A stretch of 64,000 bases of DNA from Peribacillus folii (GCF_030271255.1 NZ_JASJOM010000004.1:248001-312000); one strand, 5' to 3'. Positions 9,244-18,406 are shown, counted from the first letter of the stretch. The notes: generated by a model not told the origin, from the sequence alone. A program made the numbers and translations.

Positions 9244-9366
9244 GGTCTACCTCCTAAGTATGATCCAGGCACGTTAATTGCCCACACAACTATATGCTGG
9301 TAAAGTTTTCACTTGTCGGACTATGGACTTAACCCATCATTTAAGATAATATGCCGGACTTCGAAA

Positions 9367-10851
9367 TCATTCCTGACTACTGAAATCCGCTTCTTGCAAG
9401 GAAATGGTTTTTGTTTTCTTTACGATTTTATAGCCTAGAAAAGCCAGAAGAAACAAAGGAAGGCCGATATATGAAATTAGAATCCCATACCAGTCAATTT
9501 CAGATCCAAAAAAAGCCGAGTAATTTTGTCCAAGAATAGCCGTAACACATAAAATTGTGGCTAATATCGGACCGAATGGATACCATTTTGATACATAAGG
9601 CAGATCTTTCACATCTCTTCCTTGTGCAATAAAAGCCTTCCGAAAACGATAATGGGTAATCGAAATTCCTAACCAGGATATAAAACCGGATAACCCTGCA
9701 GCATTTAATAACCAGGTATAAATAGTCCCATCACCAAAAAGAGAGGTTAAAAAAGCAGCCATTCCGACGATGGTAGAGAAATACACTGCGTTGACTGGAA
9801 TGCCGCCTGCATTCACTTTTTTTAGAAACGAAGGGGCTTTTCCTTCTTTCGCCAGCACCCAAAGGACACGAGAAGCTCCATACATGGCGGAATTCCCAGC
9901 TGAAAGAACTGAAGTAAGAATGACCACATTCATAACGGAGGCAGCGATGGCAAGCCCTGCGTTTTGAAAAACAAGAGTGAAGGGACTTACTGCAATATCT
10001 TCAATATCCGAGCTTAACAAACGCGGATCATCATAGCTGATTAAAAACCCAATCACAATGATTGCCAATACATAAAACAAGAGGAGCCTCCAGAAAATTT
10101 GCTTAATAGCTTTGGGAATATTTTTTCTCGGGTTTTCGCTCTCCCCGGCTGCAATACCTACTAATTCGGTGCCTTGAAAAGCGAATCCAACCACCATAAA
10201 GACACTTATAATGGATAAGAAACCGCCATTGAATGGTGCATTGCCTTTGGTGAAATTTTCAAAACCCGGAGCATGACCGCCCATGATTCCAGCAATCATT
10301 AATAATCCTACTGCGATAAAAATGATTATCGTCAAAACCTTAATGATGGCGAACCAGAATTCGGATTCCCCATACCCTTTTACCGATAAGATATTCAGGC
10401 CGAATATGATTGCAAGAAATGCTGCGCTCCAAACGATGCCTGGGACAGAAGGCAGCCAGAATTTCATGATCAGGGAGGAAGCTGCCAATTCCAGAGCGAC
10501 TACGATTGCATTGTTGTACCAATAATTCCAACCGATCGCAAATCCCAGAGCCGGATCGACAAACCTTGATGTATATGTACTAAATGAGCCTGTAATCGGA
10601 ATAAAAGCGGCCATTTCCGCTAAGCTTGACATCAGAAAGAATACCATGACCCCGGCAATGATATAGGCTGCTAAGGCTCCTCCAGGTCCCGCGGTATGAA
10701 TGATGGAACCGCTCGCTAGAAATAGCCCCGTTCCAATGGTTCCACCAATTGCAATCATGGAAAGATGCCTAGGTTTGAGCTTGCGCTCCAGTCGTTTTCC
10801 ATCAGGAGTTGCTTGGACATCTGTTTGTGATCCGAGTGCGGTATTTTTCAT
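9367..10851 (-). CDS. Amino acid permease (APC superfamily)
   Basis: The 494-residue membrane protein has about twelve helices and the amino acid permease signature near the N-terminus: RHLSMIAIGGTIGTGLFLAS (about residues 28-47). This is followed by GPGGALAAYIIAG and later GFAFQGTELVGIAAGES. The family imports amino acids by proton symport. ATG 10851 is chosen because AGAGGTG lies just upstream; an ATG five codons earlier lacks a site. It sits between the GNAT gene and the M20 deacylase, 22 bases from the latter. It is probably the entry route for the amino acids that the cluster processes. Confidence 0.88.
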   Translation of the reverse strand: MKNTALGSQTDVQATPDGKRLERKLKPRHLSMIAIGGTIGTGLFLASGSIIHTAGPGGALAAYIIAGVMVFFLMSSLAEMAAFIPITGSFSTYTSRFVDPALGFAIGWNYWYNNAIVVALELAASSLIMKFWLPSVPGIVWSAAFLAIIFGLNILSVKGYGESEFWFAIIKVLTIIIFIAVGLLMIAGIMGGHAPGFENFTKGNAPFNGGFLSIISVFMVVGFAFQGTELVGIAAGESENPRKNIPKAIKQIFWRLLLFYVLAIIVIGFLISYDDPRLLSSDIEDIAVSPFTLVFQNAGLAIAASVMNVVILTSVLSAGNSAMYGASRVLWVLAKEGKAPSFLKKVNAGGIPVNAVYFSTIVGMAAFLTSLFGDGTIYTWLLNAAGLSGFISWLGISITHYRFRKAFIAQGRDVKDLPYVSKWYPFGPILATILCVTAILGQNYSAFFGSEIDWYGILISYIGLPLFLLAFLGYKIVKKTKTISLQEADFSSQE

Positions 10852-10873
10852 GAAACACCTCTTCATTATATTT

Positions 10874-12019
10874 TTATCGCGGGAAACGCTCTTCTTCAGT
10901 GGCCAGCATTACTGTCTTGATTAAAATTTTCGTTCCATAAATAAGTGCGTTCAAGTTAAACTTCATATCCGGATGGTGCAGACCAGGAGTTAGATCGCAG
11001 CCTAATCCTATCATTGTTGCTGCTATGTCAGGATAATGGGTTGTATAAAAATGAAAGTCCTCTCCTCCTTGAGAAATGCAAACTGGAACGATATTTTCCG
11101 TACCAATGATATCCCCTATGGCGTTTTCAGCATGATTTATGGCTTTTTCATGCGTGGTCGCTGCCGGGACGAATTCTTCCGCAGACCAGGAGATGGACGT
11201 ACCCGTCTGCGCCATTGTTTGGTCAATAGCTTCCTTTGCCAACGAAATCAATTCGTTCATAACATCATTTGACTGAGCTCTGGCGTCCATAGCAAAGACA
11301 GCAGTTTCCGGTATGACGTTAGATGCTTTGTTGTTTGTTTGAATTTGTGTCATCTTGATGGAGTATGGACTTTCGGTTACTAAGTTTAGCTGTTGCATTT
11401 TTTGGACAAGCAAGGCTGCAGCCTCTATTGCATTGATTCCATCTTCCGGCCGGGAAGCATGGGCCTGAATGCCTTTGATCGTTCCCCTAATTGTGACAGC
11501 CGAGCCATGGACAATGACTGGCGAAGCTTTCATATATGGAGCCTCCGTATTTGGTCTTACATGTACCCCGAATAAATATGTAACATTCTCCAATGCGCCA
11601 TCATTGATCATTTGAAGGGCGCCTTCCCCTTTTTCTTCAGCAGGCTGAAAGATAAATCGGAGAGTGTGTTTAGGCTGGATTCCACTATTGGCAATGGCCA
11701 GCGCTGAATGTAAAACCATTGTGCTATGTGCATCGTGCCCACATGAATGATTGGCCTTTACCGCACCATCCACCTCCTGAACAAGCGCATCCATATCAGC
11801 CCTTAGTGCCACAACCTTTTGTGAGTGGCCTGGGATCTCAGCGATGATTCCATAATGGTTTTGAAATGTTTTCACAGTTAAGCCTGCTTCATTAAGACAT
11901 CGAAATAAATAAGCAGACGTTCGTTTCTCCTGCCAGCTTGGCTCAGCCAAGGAGTGAAGGTCAAGGTAACACTCTATTACTGATTCTTGATGCTGCTCAA
12001 TATATTGAACCGGATTCAT
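10874..12019 (-). CDS. M20 family amidohydrolase, probable N-succinyl/N-acyl-L-amino acid deacylase
   Basis: The 381-residue metallopeptidase-like enzyme has the M20 metal motif HSCGHDAHSTM (about residues 91-101) and a general-base region QPAEEKGEGALQM. It resembles the aminoacylase and HipO group, with a dimerisation domain in the middle. Such enzymes hydrolyse N-acyl-L-amino acids. Beside a racemase and an acyltransferase, it would release the free L-amino acid and succinate, closing a D-to-L conversion route. ATG 12019 follows GGAGGT with seven bases between. It is the first enzyme gene after the RpiR regulator. Confidence 0.85.
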   Translation of the reverse strand: MNPVQYIEQHQESVIECYLDLHSLAEPSWQEKRTSAYLFRCLNEAGLTVKTFQNHYGIIAEIPGHSQKVVALRADMDALVQEVDGAVKANHSCGHDAHSTMVLHSALAIANSGIQPKHTLRFIFQPAEEKGEGALQMINDGALENVTYLFGVHVRPNTEAPYMKASPVIVHGSAVTIRGTIKGIQAHASRPEDGINAIEAAALLVQKMQQLNLVTESPYSIKMTQIQTNNKASNVIPETAVFAMDARAQSNDVMNELISLAKEAIDQTMAQTGTSISWSAEEFVPAATTHEKAINHAENAIGDIIGTENIVPVCISQGGEDFHFYTTHYPDIAATMIGLGCDLTPGLHHPDMKFNLNALIYGTKILIKTVMLATEEERFPR

Positions 12020-12061
12020 AATGATTACCTCCATTACATGAATGTTAGCGTGATGTATATA

Positions 12062-12916
12062 TCATTCATTAAATACTTCATAATTTGAATATAGCCTCTC
12101 CAATTTTTGCTGATGGGTTTGAATCCTTTTTGCATCTTTTTCATGTATGCCTGCAATAACCAAATCCAATAAGCTAATAACGGATGAAATGGAATTGGTG
12201 CCTGTTTCTGCATGTTCTTCTGTTGTCAGGGCAATATCAGAAATACGGCCAACAGGTGACAGGAGCCGGTCCGTAACCACGATTAAACAAACCCCATTTT
12301 CCTTTGCGCACTCTGCAATTTTCACTATTTCATTCGCATACCTTGGAAAAGAAAAAACAACCACCGCAGACTTGTCAGTGAGATTACAAAACTTTTCATA
12401 GAAGTCGCCTGTTGGTGAACATAAACTTACATTTTCCCTTAACGAACTTAGTGTATGGGAGAACCAATAAGCGGCAGCATGGGAAATCCGATGCCCTGCA
12501 ATCAATATTTGATCAGCCTGAATCAGGACATCGACAGCTTTCCATATATCCTGAACGTTTATATGATCTAATAAATGTCTTAAAATATGAATTTCGCTTT
12601 CTATCACTTTGGTAAACGGATCGTGCTGATTTTCTGCAGGGAAAAGGGCACTCTCATTGGGTATATCCAATTGGTTTTGATGCAGAAGCTGTTTTTGAAT
12701 CCTTTCCTGCATTTTACTAAACCCTTCAAATCCTAATGAATAGGAAAACCGAATAACCGTCGTTTCACTAACCTCGGCTTTCCGTCCTATTTGATAAGCC
12801 GTTTTAAAGGCAGCTTCATCTAAATTTTCAATTAAGTAGTTGGCAACTTTTTTTTGGCCTGCTGACAAATGGGGAAATTTTTCTTTGACTAATCCTTTAA
12901 AATAAAGCTGTTCCAT
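12062..12916 (-). CDS. MurR/RpiR family transcriptional regulator
   Basis: The 284-residue protein has an N-terminal RpiR helix-turn-helix (about residues 1-75, with SAGQKKVANYLIENLDEAAF and SETTVIRFSYSLGFEGFSKM) and a C-terminal SIS domain (about 120-250) with the segment LIAGHRISHAAAYWFSHTL. SIS domains bind phosphosugars in many members, yet RpiR proteins also sit beside amino acid catabolic genes. ATG 12916 is preferred for its AGGAGAG site. It heads the M20-permease-GNAT-racemase gene set, and palindromes just upstream suggest self-control. The ligand is not clear. Confidence 0.85.
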   Translation of the reverse strand: MEQLYFKGLVKEKFPHLSAGQKKVANYLIENLDEAAFKTAYQIGRKAEVSETTVIRFSYSLGFEGFSKMQERIQKQLLHQNQLDIPNESALFPAENQHDPFTKVIESEIHILRHLLDHINVQDIWKAVDVLIQADQILIAGHRISHAAAYWFSHTLSSLRENVSLCSPTGDFYEKFCNLTDKSAVVVFSFPRYANEIVKIAECAKENGVCLIVVTDRLLSPVGRISDIALTTEEHAETGTNSISSVISLLDLVIAGIHEKDAKRIQTHQQKLERLYSNYEVFNE

Positions 12917-12943
12917 CACATCTCTCCTCTTTCGGTGAATCAA

Positions 12944-12981
12944 ATACTTCATTTTTTTAAAATGATGAAGTAAATACTTTA
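12944..12981. promoter_or_regulatory. Palindromes upstream of the RpiR gene, candidate operator
   Basis: TACTTCAT (12945-12952) and ATGAAGTA (12965-12972) form an inverted repeat. The second arm overlaps another palindrome AAGTA-AA-TACTT. A further AAATACTTCAT occurs at 12071-12081, inside the end of the regulator gene and just before the M20 gene. The arrangement fits a self-regulating RpiR protein. Confidence 0.45.
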
Positions 12982-13455
12982 ATATGACACTATCATAATT
13001 ACACTAAAAAAGTAACCGTTTTTCGATAATTTAAATAATTTTTAGAACAATCTTCTACAACCCTAATAAAATACGCGGGGCCTAGCATGTATAGGGTAAT
13101 CATGAAAGAACGCGGATTGAGTGTGAAAGCGAAGATTTCTACTTTACCGATTTGTTTGAAGTCCTTATTTTCATGCATTTTTCTGACGTATATCATCCTT
13201 ATTCGCGTGATATCATTCTCCTTATATATACTCTCTTAATCAATTGAAATTGGATCGCTTCGTGAAGGGAAAGGAGTAAAACACACCCCCCTTCTCCAGC
13301 CTATCGTTTCCAGTCTTACGCCGCCCTGGCGACTTTCCCTTCCCTGTCCCAGCGAGCACGATCGTGGGTCAGTGCCCCTTTACCCGAAAAAATATGGTAG
13401 GCCGTTCCCATTCGAAAACATCCGGATAAGAAAGAGCTTCAATAATGACATTCCT
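12982..13455. other. Intergenic region with a GC-rich stretch
   Basis: No gene is supported here. The segment 13285-13385 is clearly richer in G and C than its surroundings, and contains the self-complementary CACGATCGTG (13357-13366) and runs of C. It could be a structured RNA or a remnant of an unrelated gene, but I recognise no known RNA family. Confidence 0.4.
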
Positions 13456-14028
13456 TCAAATGAACCAGCGCAACACAGGGCTTTTACGATCCAGTGTGAA
13501 TAAGCCATAATCAATGACAACCATCTCATTTTCTTCGGAAAAAGCGACATTTGCGATTCGCAAATCTATTGGAATCATGCCATATTTCAGAAACATCATT
13601 TCGAGCTTGATAAGCTTCATATAATCGATGACTGCATGCCGCACGTTTGTGTCCATTTTCTTCATGATGATCCAGCCGGAAGCAAATTCACTAACCGGAC
13701 AAAGATACTTCCTGACTTCCTCCCTGCAATTAGTATGAATGTATGCTTCATTGGCGTTGGCCATCATTCCTATCTCGGACAGGGCAATTTTTAATACATA
13801 GCCATTATTCAGATCATAAACGATTCGATTATAGCCATGTCCTATCATTTCATACGGAAGGTTCAGCGTGTTTGTGGCGGAAGCCATTCTTTGTGCTGTC
13901 GTTTCAAAAAAATGCTGCTTTCCCATGCTTGATAACCATGAGCCAATGGCTAGAATCTCTTCACGTAACAGCATGGAGCCGTTATTCGTCTGTTGGCCTT
14001 TTTCTTTTCCAGTGTTATTTAACAACAA
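13456..14028 (-). CDS. Small protein kinase-like protein of unknown function
   Basis: In only 190 residues this protein shows a kinase-fold order of motifs. A glycine loop and lysine read GHGYNRIVYDL...YVLKIA (Lys80), a candidate C-helix acid is in NANEAYIH, a catalytic-loop match is PIDLRIANV (Asp155, Asn160), and a metal-binding match is VIDYG (Asp173). It ends soon after this, so most of the C-lobe is missing. The start is TTG 14028, with GGAGA nine bases upstream. It stands alone between unrelated operons. Kinase activity is inferred only from motifs; it may be a small RIO/APH-like enzyme or a pseudokinase. Confidence 0.6.
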   Translation of the reverse strand: MLLNNTGKEKGQQTNNGSMLLREEILAIGSWLSSMGKQHFFETTAQRMASATNTLNLPYEMIGHGYNRIVYDLNNGYVLKIALSEIGMMANANEAYIHTNCREEVRKYLCPVSEFASGWIIMKKMDTNVRHAVIDYMKLIKLEMMFLKYGMIPIDLRIANVAFSEENEMVVIDYGLFTLDRKSPVLRWFI

Positions 14029-14170
14029 TTTTATACGTCTCCTTTTTGAATATGTGCCTAATGATAGTTATTTTGCAATGCCTTTTTGTAACATGATATG
14101 AAAATACTTATAAATGGCTTGTACAATTATCAGAGATTCTTTTTTGCTTCGTGCGCATGATCGGTCATAT

Positions 14171-14204
14171 AAAAAAGACAGGCGGCAAAAAATTGCCACC
14201 TGTC
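14171..14204 (-). terminator. Terminator of the sugar operon
   Basis: On the minus strand the stem GACAGGTGGCAA/TTGCCGCCTGTC is followed by six T. It lies just after the kinase stop at 14227 and closes the operon that starts near 19.4 kb. Confidence 0.8.
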
Positions 14205-14226
14205 CAGCTTGTATGATCCTGTTGTC

Positions 14227-15147
14227 TTATTTTCGAGACATTAAAAATGCTTCTAGTTCCATGACTGTTGGATAAGAAGATTGGGTCCCCCGTTTTGTGA
14301 CACTTAATCCAGCGAAAGCTGCAGCCTTTTTCATCGCCTGAAGTACATCTCCATCCTTCACTAGGAAATGGGCAAAGCAGCCTATGAAGGCATCCCCCGC
14401 TCCCGTCGTATCGACTGCGGTCACTTTTTGTGATTCAACGGTTTCGTTTTTTTCCTTTGTGATCCACATGGCGCCGCGGCTCCCCATCGTTACGATTACA
14501 TTTTTTAAGCCCTTATTTATTAAAGTGGACGCCGCTTGTTTAATTTGTTCCTCCGTCGCAACAGGCATCCCGGTTAAAATCTCCAATTCGCTTTCATTCG
14601 GGATAAAAAATTCGCTTTTGCATACATAATCAAAATTAAGATCTTTTGAGGCAGGAGCTGGATTCAATATGACAGGAATGTTATGCTCACAGCCAAAATC
14701 AATGGCTCGGTAAATGGTCTGAAGCGGAATCTCAAGCTGCAGTACGATCAGCGAGGCTTTGTTAAGCTTATCGGCGGTACGGTCGACATCCGCCGGGAGC
14801 AAGTGCTGGTTTGCTCCCTTGATGATCAGGATGCGGTTTTTTGAATCTCGATCAACAAAAATCGGTGCCACACCGCTTGAGGTGCCGGAAACTTTACTGG
14901 TGAATTCCGTATCGATCCCATACCTTTCAAGATTTTGAATCGTATGATCAGCAAAAAGATCATCGCCGACCTTCGTTACCATCATCACTTTAGAGCCCAT
15001 CTTGGCGGCTGCAACTGCTTGGTTCGCGCCTTTGCCTCCACAGCCAATTTTAAAATCCGGTGCCTCAAGCGTTTCTCCTTCTTTCGGCAAGTCATCAATG
15101 TAGGAGATCAAATCCACCATATTCGATCCAATTACAGCTATGTCCAT
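14227..15147 (-). CDS. rbsK: Ribokinase-family (PfkB) sugar kinase, possible deoxyribokinase
   Basis: The 306-residue enzyme carries both PfkB signatures: CGGKGANQAVAAAKMG (about residues 36-51) and DTTGAGDAFIGCF (246-258), with the catalytic base Asp252. Ribokinases phosphorylate ribose at O5; close relatives phosphorylate 2-deoxyribose. Here the gene shares an operon with DeoC, a FucP-type symporter and a DUF4432 protein, a set reminiscent of Salmonella deoQKPX. Deoxyribose is therefore the more likely substrate. ATG 15147 follows AGGAGGAAAAAGGA and lies 13 bases after the previous stop. It is the last gene of the operon. Confidence 0.85.
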   Translation of the reverse strand: MDIAVIGSNMVDLISYIDDLPKEGETLEAPDFKIGCGGKGANQAVAAAKMGSKVMMVTKVGDDLFADHTIQNLERYGIDTEFTSKVSGTSSGVAPIFVDRDSKNRILIIKGANQHLLPADVDRTADKLNKASLIVLQLEIPLQTIYRAIDFGCEHNIPVILNPAPASKDLNFDYVCKSEFFIPNESELEILTGMPVATEEQIKQAASTLINKGLKNVIVTMGSRGAMWITKEKNETVESQKVTAVDTTGAGDAFIGCFAHFLVKDGDVLQAMKKAAAFAGLSVTKRGTQSSYPTVMELEAFLMSRK

Positions 15148-15160
15148 TCCTTTTTCCTCC

Positions 15161-16174
15161 TTATTTCTTTCCGGTTGTAATCGTGAAGGTCCTTTCTTCC
15201 CCCGCGCGAAGCATCTGCAGCGTTCCTGCTTTTTCCGCAGCGCTGAATCCTTCTGGACGGCATGTTGCAGGCAGCACGAATGAAGCGACATGCTGATTGG
15301 CATTATGCAATAACCACCTTGTGGCGTAGTTCAATTCCGCTGTCGAAAAACTGGTGAAAAACGTAGTTCCGTCAGGTGAAGATATCTCGAACTCCGCTAC
15401 TTCCTGATGAAGATTCAGTTCGTCCGCAAAAAACACGATTTCTGGTTCATACATTTCCGGATTGTTTAATGCCCAGAGCGATTCCTCGCCGTTTCGTAAT
15501 TGCCTATTGTAATTCAGCCACTTTTCGGTCGGCTTCACATGATTCGGGATCGAATCCCTTAGCTTGAAAGCGCTGTTCGGGATATTCTGCTTCATGACAG
15601 CCTTTTCCATATATGCATAGTTTGTATGACACATATACTGGAGCGGCATCTCATTGCCGGATAGATTTTTTACCGCCATGGTCATTTGGACCGACCCACT
15701 CGCTTCGAACATTTCAACACTAGGGGTAGCCAGGTAATGATGGCCGAAACCTTTTATATATTCGGTCCGGCCGCAGATTTTCATGGACGTATCGGTTATT
15801 TCCAGCCATGCACTGTCCATCTCGGCACAGGGCATCTCCCCATGCATATCATGGGTGTCATCAGGTCCCGGACAGCCATTGCTGATCAGTCCTGAATGGA
15901 ATGCAAAACATCCGTATGTATCTATGACGTTATCAGCTTTTTTTGGCTGATTGAACATACTCTTCATTTTAAGATCTACACCATCAAATTCCAAATCCCA
16001 TATCATTTGGCCCATGTATGGAAGAACCACCATCCTACCTCTTGAATTGGTTATCTCAACCGCTTCAATGCCTGATGGATAACGAAATAAAATAACACGG
16101 AATTCTTCATTCGCGTAAAATTCCGTAGGGGTTTCTTTAAAATAATCCCGGCGCAGTCCTATTATTCCCTTCAT
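15161..16174 (-). CDS. DUF4432 family protein, aldose 1-epimerase-like
   Basis: This 337-residue protein matches the DUF4432 group of galactose-mutarotase-like beta-sandwich proteins: an early GRMVVLPYMGQMIWDLEFDG, a central GCFAFHSGLISNGCPGPDDT, and HTNYAYMEKAV. The family is thought to interconvert sugar anomers. In Salmonella the comparable gene (deoX) accompanies deoxyribose kinase and permease genes. It is placed between the symporter and the kinase, and the reading frame ends 13 bases before the kinase start. Its reaction has to be regarded as inferred. Confidence 0.78.
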   Translation of the reverse strand: MKGIIGLRRDYFKETPTEFYANEEFRVILFRYPSGIEAVEITNSRGRMVVLPYMGQMIWDLEFDGVDLKMKSMFNQPKKADNVIDTYGCFAFHSGLISNGCPGPDDTHDMHGEMPCAEMDSAWLEITDTSMKICGRTEYIKGFGHHYLATPSVEMFEASGSVQMTMAVKNLSGNEMPLQYMCHTNYAYMEKAVMKQNIPNSAFKLRDSIPNHVKPTEKWLNYNRQLRNGEESLWALNNPEMYEPEIVFFADELNLHQEVAEFEISSPDGTTFFTSFSTAELNYATRWLLHNANQHVASFVLPATCRPEGFSAAEKAGTLQMLRAGEERTFTITTGKK

Positions 16175-16200
16175 TCATTCCATCCCTTTCCCCATACACT

Positions 16201-16239
16201 CCTTACAGGGCATCATTGTTCGTAATTTACCCTGTAAGG
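16201..16239 (-). other. Intergenic hairpin inside the sugar operon
   Basis: Perfect ten-base arms CCTTACAGGG and CCCTGTAAGG are separated by 19 bases, between the symporter and DUF4432 genes. There is no T run on the minus strand, so it is more likely an mRNA stabilising or processing hairpin than a full terminator. Confidence 0.5.
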
Positions 16240-16255
16240 ATGTTTCATGATTGAA

Positions 16256-17602
16256 TCATATGGTTGTTACAGGTTCTTTCGAAGGTTCGACTGTAACCTT
16301 TTGCGTTTTCATTTCACCGAAGAAGTAGAAGCCAACGTAGATAAAGCAGGCCATCGAGACTAGGAATGCCAGTTGCATCGATCCGAAGAAATCAGATGCA
16401 AACCCTTGTAATGCTGGGATAAAGGCTCCCCCAACAATGGCCATGACGAGGATCGCTCCTGCCGTTTCCGTATATTTCTTATCTTGAATGACTTCAAGCG
16501 TTTCTGCATAAATCGTCGCCCAGCATGGCCCAAACAGCATGCTTACACCAACGGCTGCGTACACGGCGGTCATATTCGGTACGAATGCCACATAGGCAAG
16601 AAGCGCTGAACCTATGATGGAGTAGCAAACCAAAACCTTCGCAGGCGAAAAACGGGCCATCAGGAAATTCGCAATGAACTTACCGGCAAAGAAAGCACTG
16701 AAGCTATATACCATGAAGGTTGAAGCAGTACGCTCGTTAATGTCGGGATTTAAATCGAGTGCAAGGCGAATCGTAAAAGACCAAACTGTTACCTGCATCC
16801 CAACGTATAAAAACTGCGCGGCAACTCCTTTGCGGAAACGTTTGTTTCCTCCTAGGTATTTAAGCGCTTTCATGATTCCAGGCGATTTCCCCGAGGCATG
16901 GCTGCTCTTCATTTCCGGCTTACACGAAGGGAACTTGGTCAACAGGAACAAAATCAACATACCGATCAGGACGAAAATCATATATCTGTATGGTTCCAAC
17001 GTATTTTCCAGCATCTTCAGCCCAAATGCCTGTGCCTCCTCCGGGCTCATGGCTGCCATTCTGGCCTCCAGGCTTGCTCCTTCTTGGAATACAAGGTATT
17101 TCCCCAATAAAATGCCTGAAATTGCACCTAGAGGATAGAAAGTTTGACTGATATTCAAGCGCAGGATTGAATACTTCCGCGGCCCAATCATCGAACTATA
17201 TGTATTTGCAGCTGTTTCAAGAAAGCCAAGGCCGATTGCGATGGAGAAGATGGCGAATAAAAACATCGTATACGTGGCCATATGCGAAGCTGGGTAAAAC
17301 AAAGAGCATCCAACTATATAGAAAAGCAAGCCGGTGATGATGGCGAATTTATAATTCGTTTTCTTGATCACCATGGATGCTGGTATGGCAATTAAAAAAT
17401 ATCCGCCATAAAATGCGCTCTGCACTAGAGCACTCGCAAAGTCAGACAGCTCGAATACATGCTTGAACTGTGCGATCAGGATATCATTTAAACTGGCGGC
17501 CACCGCCCATAGCGGGAAAAGCAAAGACAACAGGATGAACTGAAAAATAGGTGTATGATTCAAATAACCATCTGGCAGCTGAATTAATTTTTGTTTTTTC
17601 AT
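16256..17602 (-). CDS. fucP: FucP-type MFS sugar:proton symporter
   Basis: The 448-residue carrier has about twelve helices and the FucP-family beginning, with FPLWAVAASLNDILIAQFKH near residues 30-49 and an SAFYGGYFLIAIPASMVIKK segment between helices 2 and 3. FucP proteins import fucose and related sugars with protons. In this operon, with DeoC and a PfkB kinase, it is more likely a deoxyribose or deoxynucleoside-derived sugar importer like DeoP. It begins 38 bases after deoC with AAAAGGGGATG upstream. The substrate is inferred only from neighbours. Confidence 0.85.
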   Translation of the reverse strand: MKKQKLIQLPDGYLNHTPIFQFILLSLLFPLWAVAASLNDILIAQFKHVFELSDFASALVQSAFYGGYFLIAIPASMVIKKTNYKFAIITGLLFYIVGCSLFYPASHMATYTMFLFAIFSIAIGLGFLETAANTYSSMIGPRKYSILRLNISQTFYPLGAISGILLGKYLVFQEGASLEARMAAMSPEEAQAFGLKMLENTLEPYRYMIFVLIGMLILFLLTKFPSCKPEMKSSHASGKSPGIMKALKYLGGNKRFRKGVAAQFLYVGMQVTVWSFTIRLALDLNPDINERTASTFMVYSFSAFFAGKFIANFLMARFSPAKVLVCYSIIGSALLAYVAFVPNMTAVYAAVGVSMLFGPCWATIYAETLEVIQDKKYTETAGAILVMAIVGGAFIPALQGFASDFFGSMQLAFLVSMACFIYVGFYFFGEMKTQKVTVEPSKEPVTTI

Positions 17603-17639
17603 TTACTAACATCCCCTTTTAGTCCAATAGATTTCAAAA

Positions 17640-18305
17640 TCAATATTCGCCTTCCATTGCTTCGCCGTTCATGATCGCCACACCGGAGCTTGCCCCAATA
17701 CGGGTTGCCCCCGCATCAGCCATCACGATCAAATCCTTCAAGTCACGAATTCCACCGGGTGCCTTTATGCCCGCCTTTTCCCCTACAGATTTGCGCATTA
17801 ATGCGACATCCTCTACCGTTGCTCCCCCAGTCGAGAACCCAGTCGATGTTTTCACGAAGTCAGCACCGGCCCGAAGGGAAAGTTCGCAGGCACGCACCTT
17901 TTCCTTCTCCGTAAGCAAAGAGGTTTCGATGATCACCTTCACAAGCGCTTTGGCGTTGGCTGCTTTTACTACAGCCTTTATGTCTGCTTCCACCTCGGCA
18001 TATTCACCGGATTTCAATAATCCAATCGCTAAAACCATATCCACTTCTCCTGCGCCATTTTGAATGGCATTCTCTGTTTCAATCGCTTTTACCGCGGTAG
18101 TCGTACCACCTAGCGGAAAACCGATGACCGTGCAAACCTTTACATCACTTCCGTTAAGTTCTTCTGCTGCCGATTTGACCCATATAGGATTCACACATAC
18201 AGAAGCAAAGCCATATTTTCTTGCTTCTTCACAAAGAGTCACAATCTGTTCTTTTGTCGCTTCCGCCTTCAATAAGGTATGGTCGATCATTTTTGCTACA
18301 TTCAT
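17640..18305 (-). CDS. deoC: Deoxyribose-phosphate aldolase
   Basis: DeoC cleaves 2-deoxyribose 5-phosphate to glyceraldehyde 3-phosphate and acetaldehyde. The 221-residue length is normal. The Schiff-base lysine is Lys152 in DFVKTSTGF, and the proton-relay region [11 protein letters not shown] and the phosphate-binding GIRDLKD are present. It is the first enzyme gene after the LacI-type regulator, with AGAGGAGAG before ATG 18305. A cre-like site lies 28 bases upstream. Together with the kinase, it would carry deoxyribose into glycolysis and acetyl metabolism. Confidence 0.95.
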   Translation of the reverse strand: MNVAKMIDHTLLKAEATKEQIVTLCEEARKYGFASVCVNPIWVKSAAEELNGSDVKVCTVIGFPLGGTTTAVKAIETENAIQNGAGEVDMVLAIGLLKSGEYAEVEADIKAVVKAANAKALVKVIIETSLLTEKEKVRACELSLRAGADFVKTSTGFSTGGATVEDVALMRKSVGEKAGIKAPGGIRDLKDLIVMADAGATRIGASSGVAIMNGEAMEGEY

Positions 18306-18332
18306 TGTTTACTCTCCTCTTCCCCAGTTCGA

Positions 18333-18346
18333 ATAAAACGCTTTCA
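18333..18346 (-). promoter_or_regulatory. cre-like site upstream of deoC
   Basis: The minus strand reads TGAAAGCGTTTTAT, which matches the catabolite-responsive element consensus at most positions except the last two. It sits between the LacI-type gene and deoC, where CcpA could repress the operon during growth on glucose. Confidence 0.45.
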
Positions 18347-18406
18347 ATATATAAAAATAAGCCGGGCGACTAGAAGATACCATCTTCCAGTGCCCTTTTC
18401 ATATAA

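Noticed and set aside
12999-13196. 65-codon frame upstream of the RpiR gene
   Set aside because: There is no ribosome site, and it overlaps the region expected to hold the RpiR promoter.
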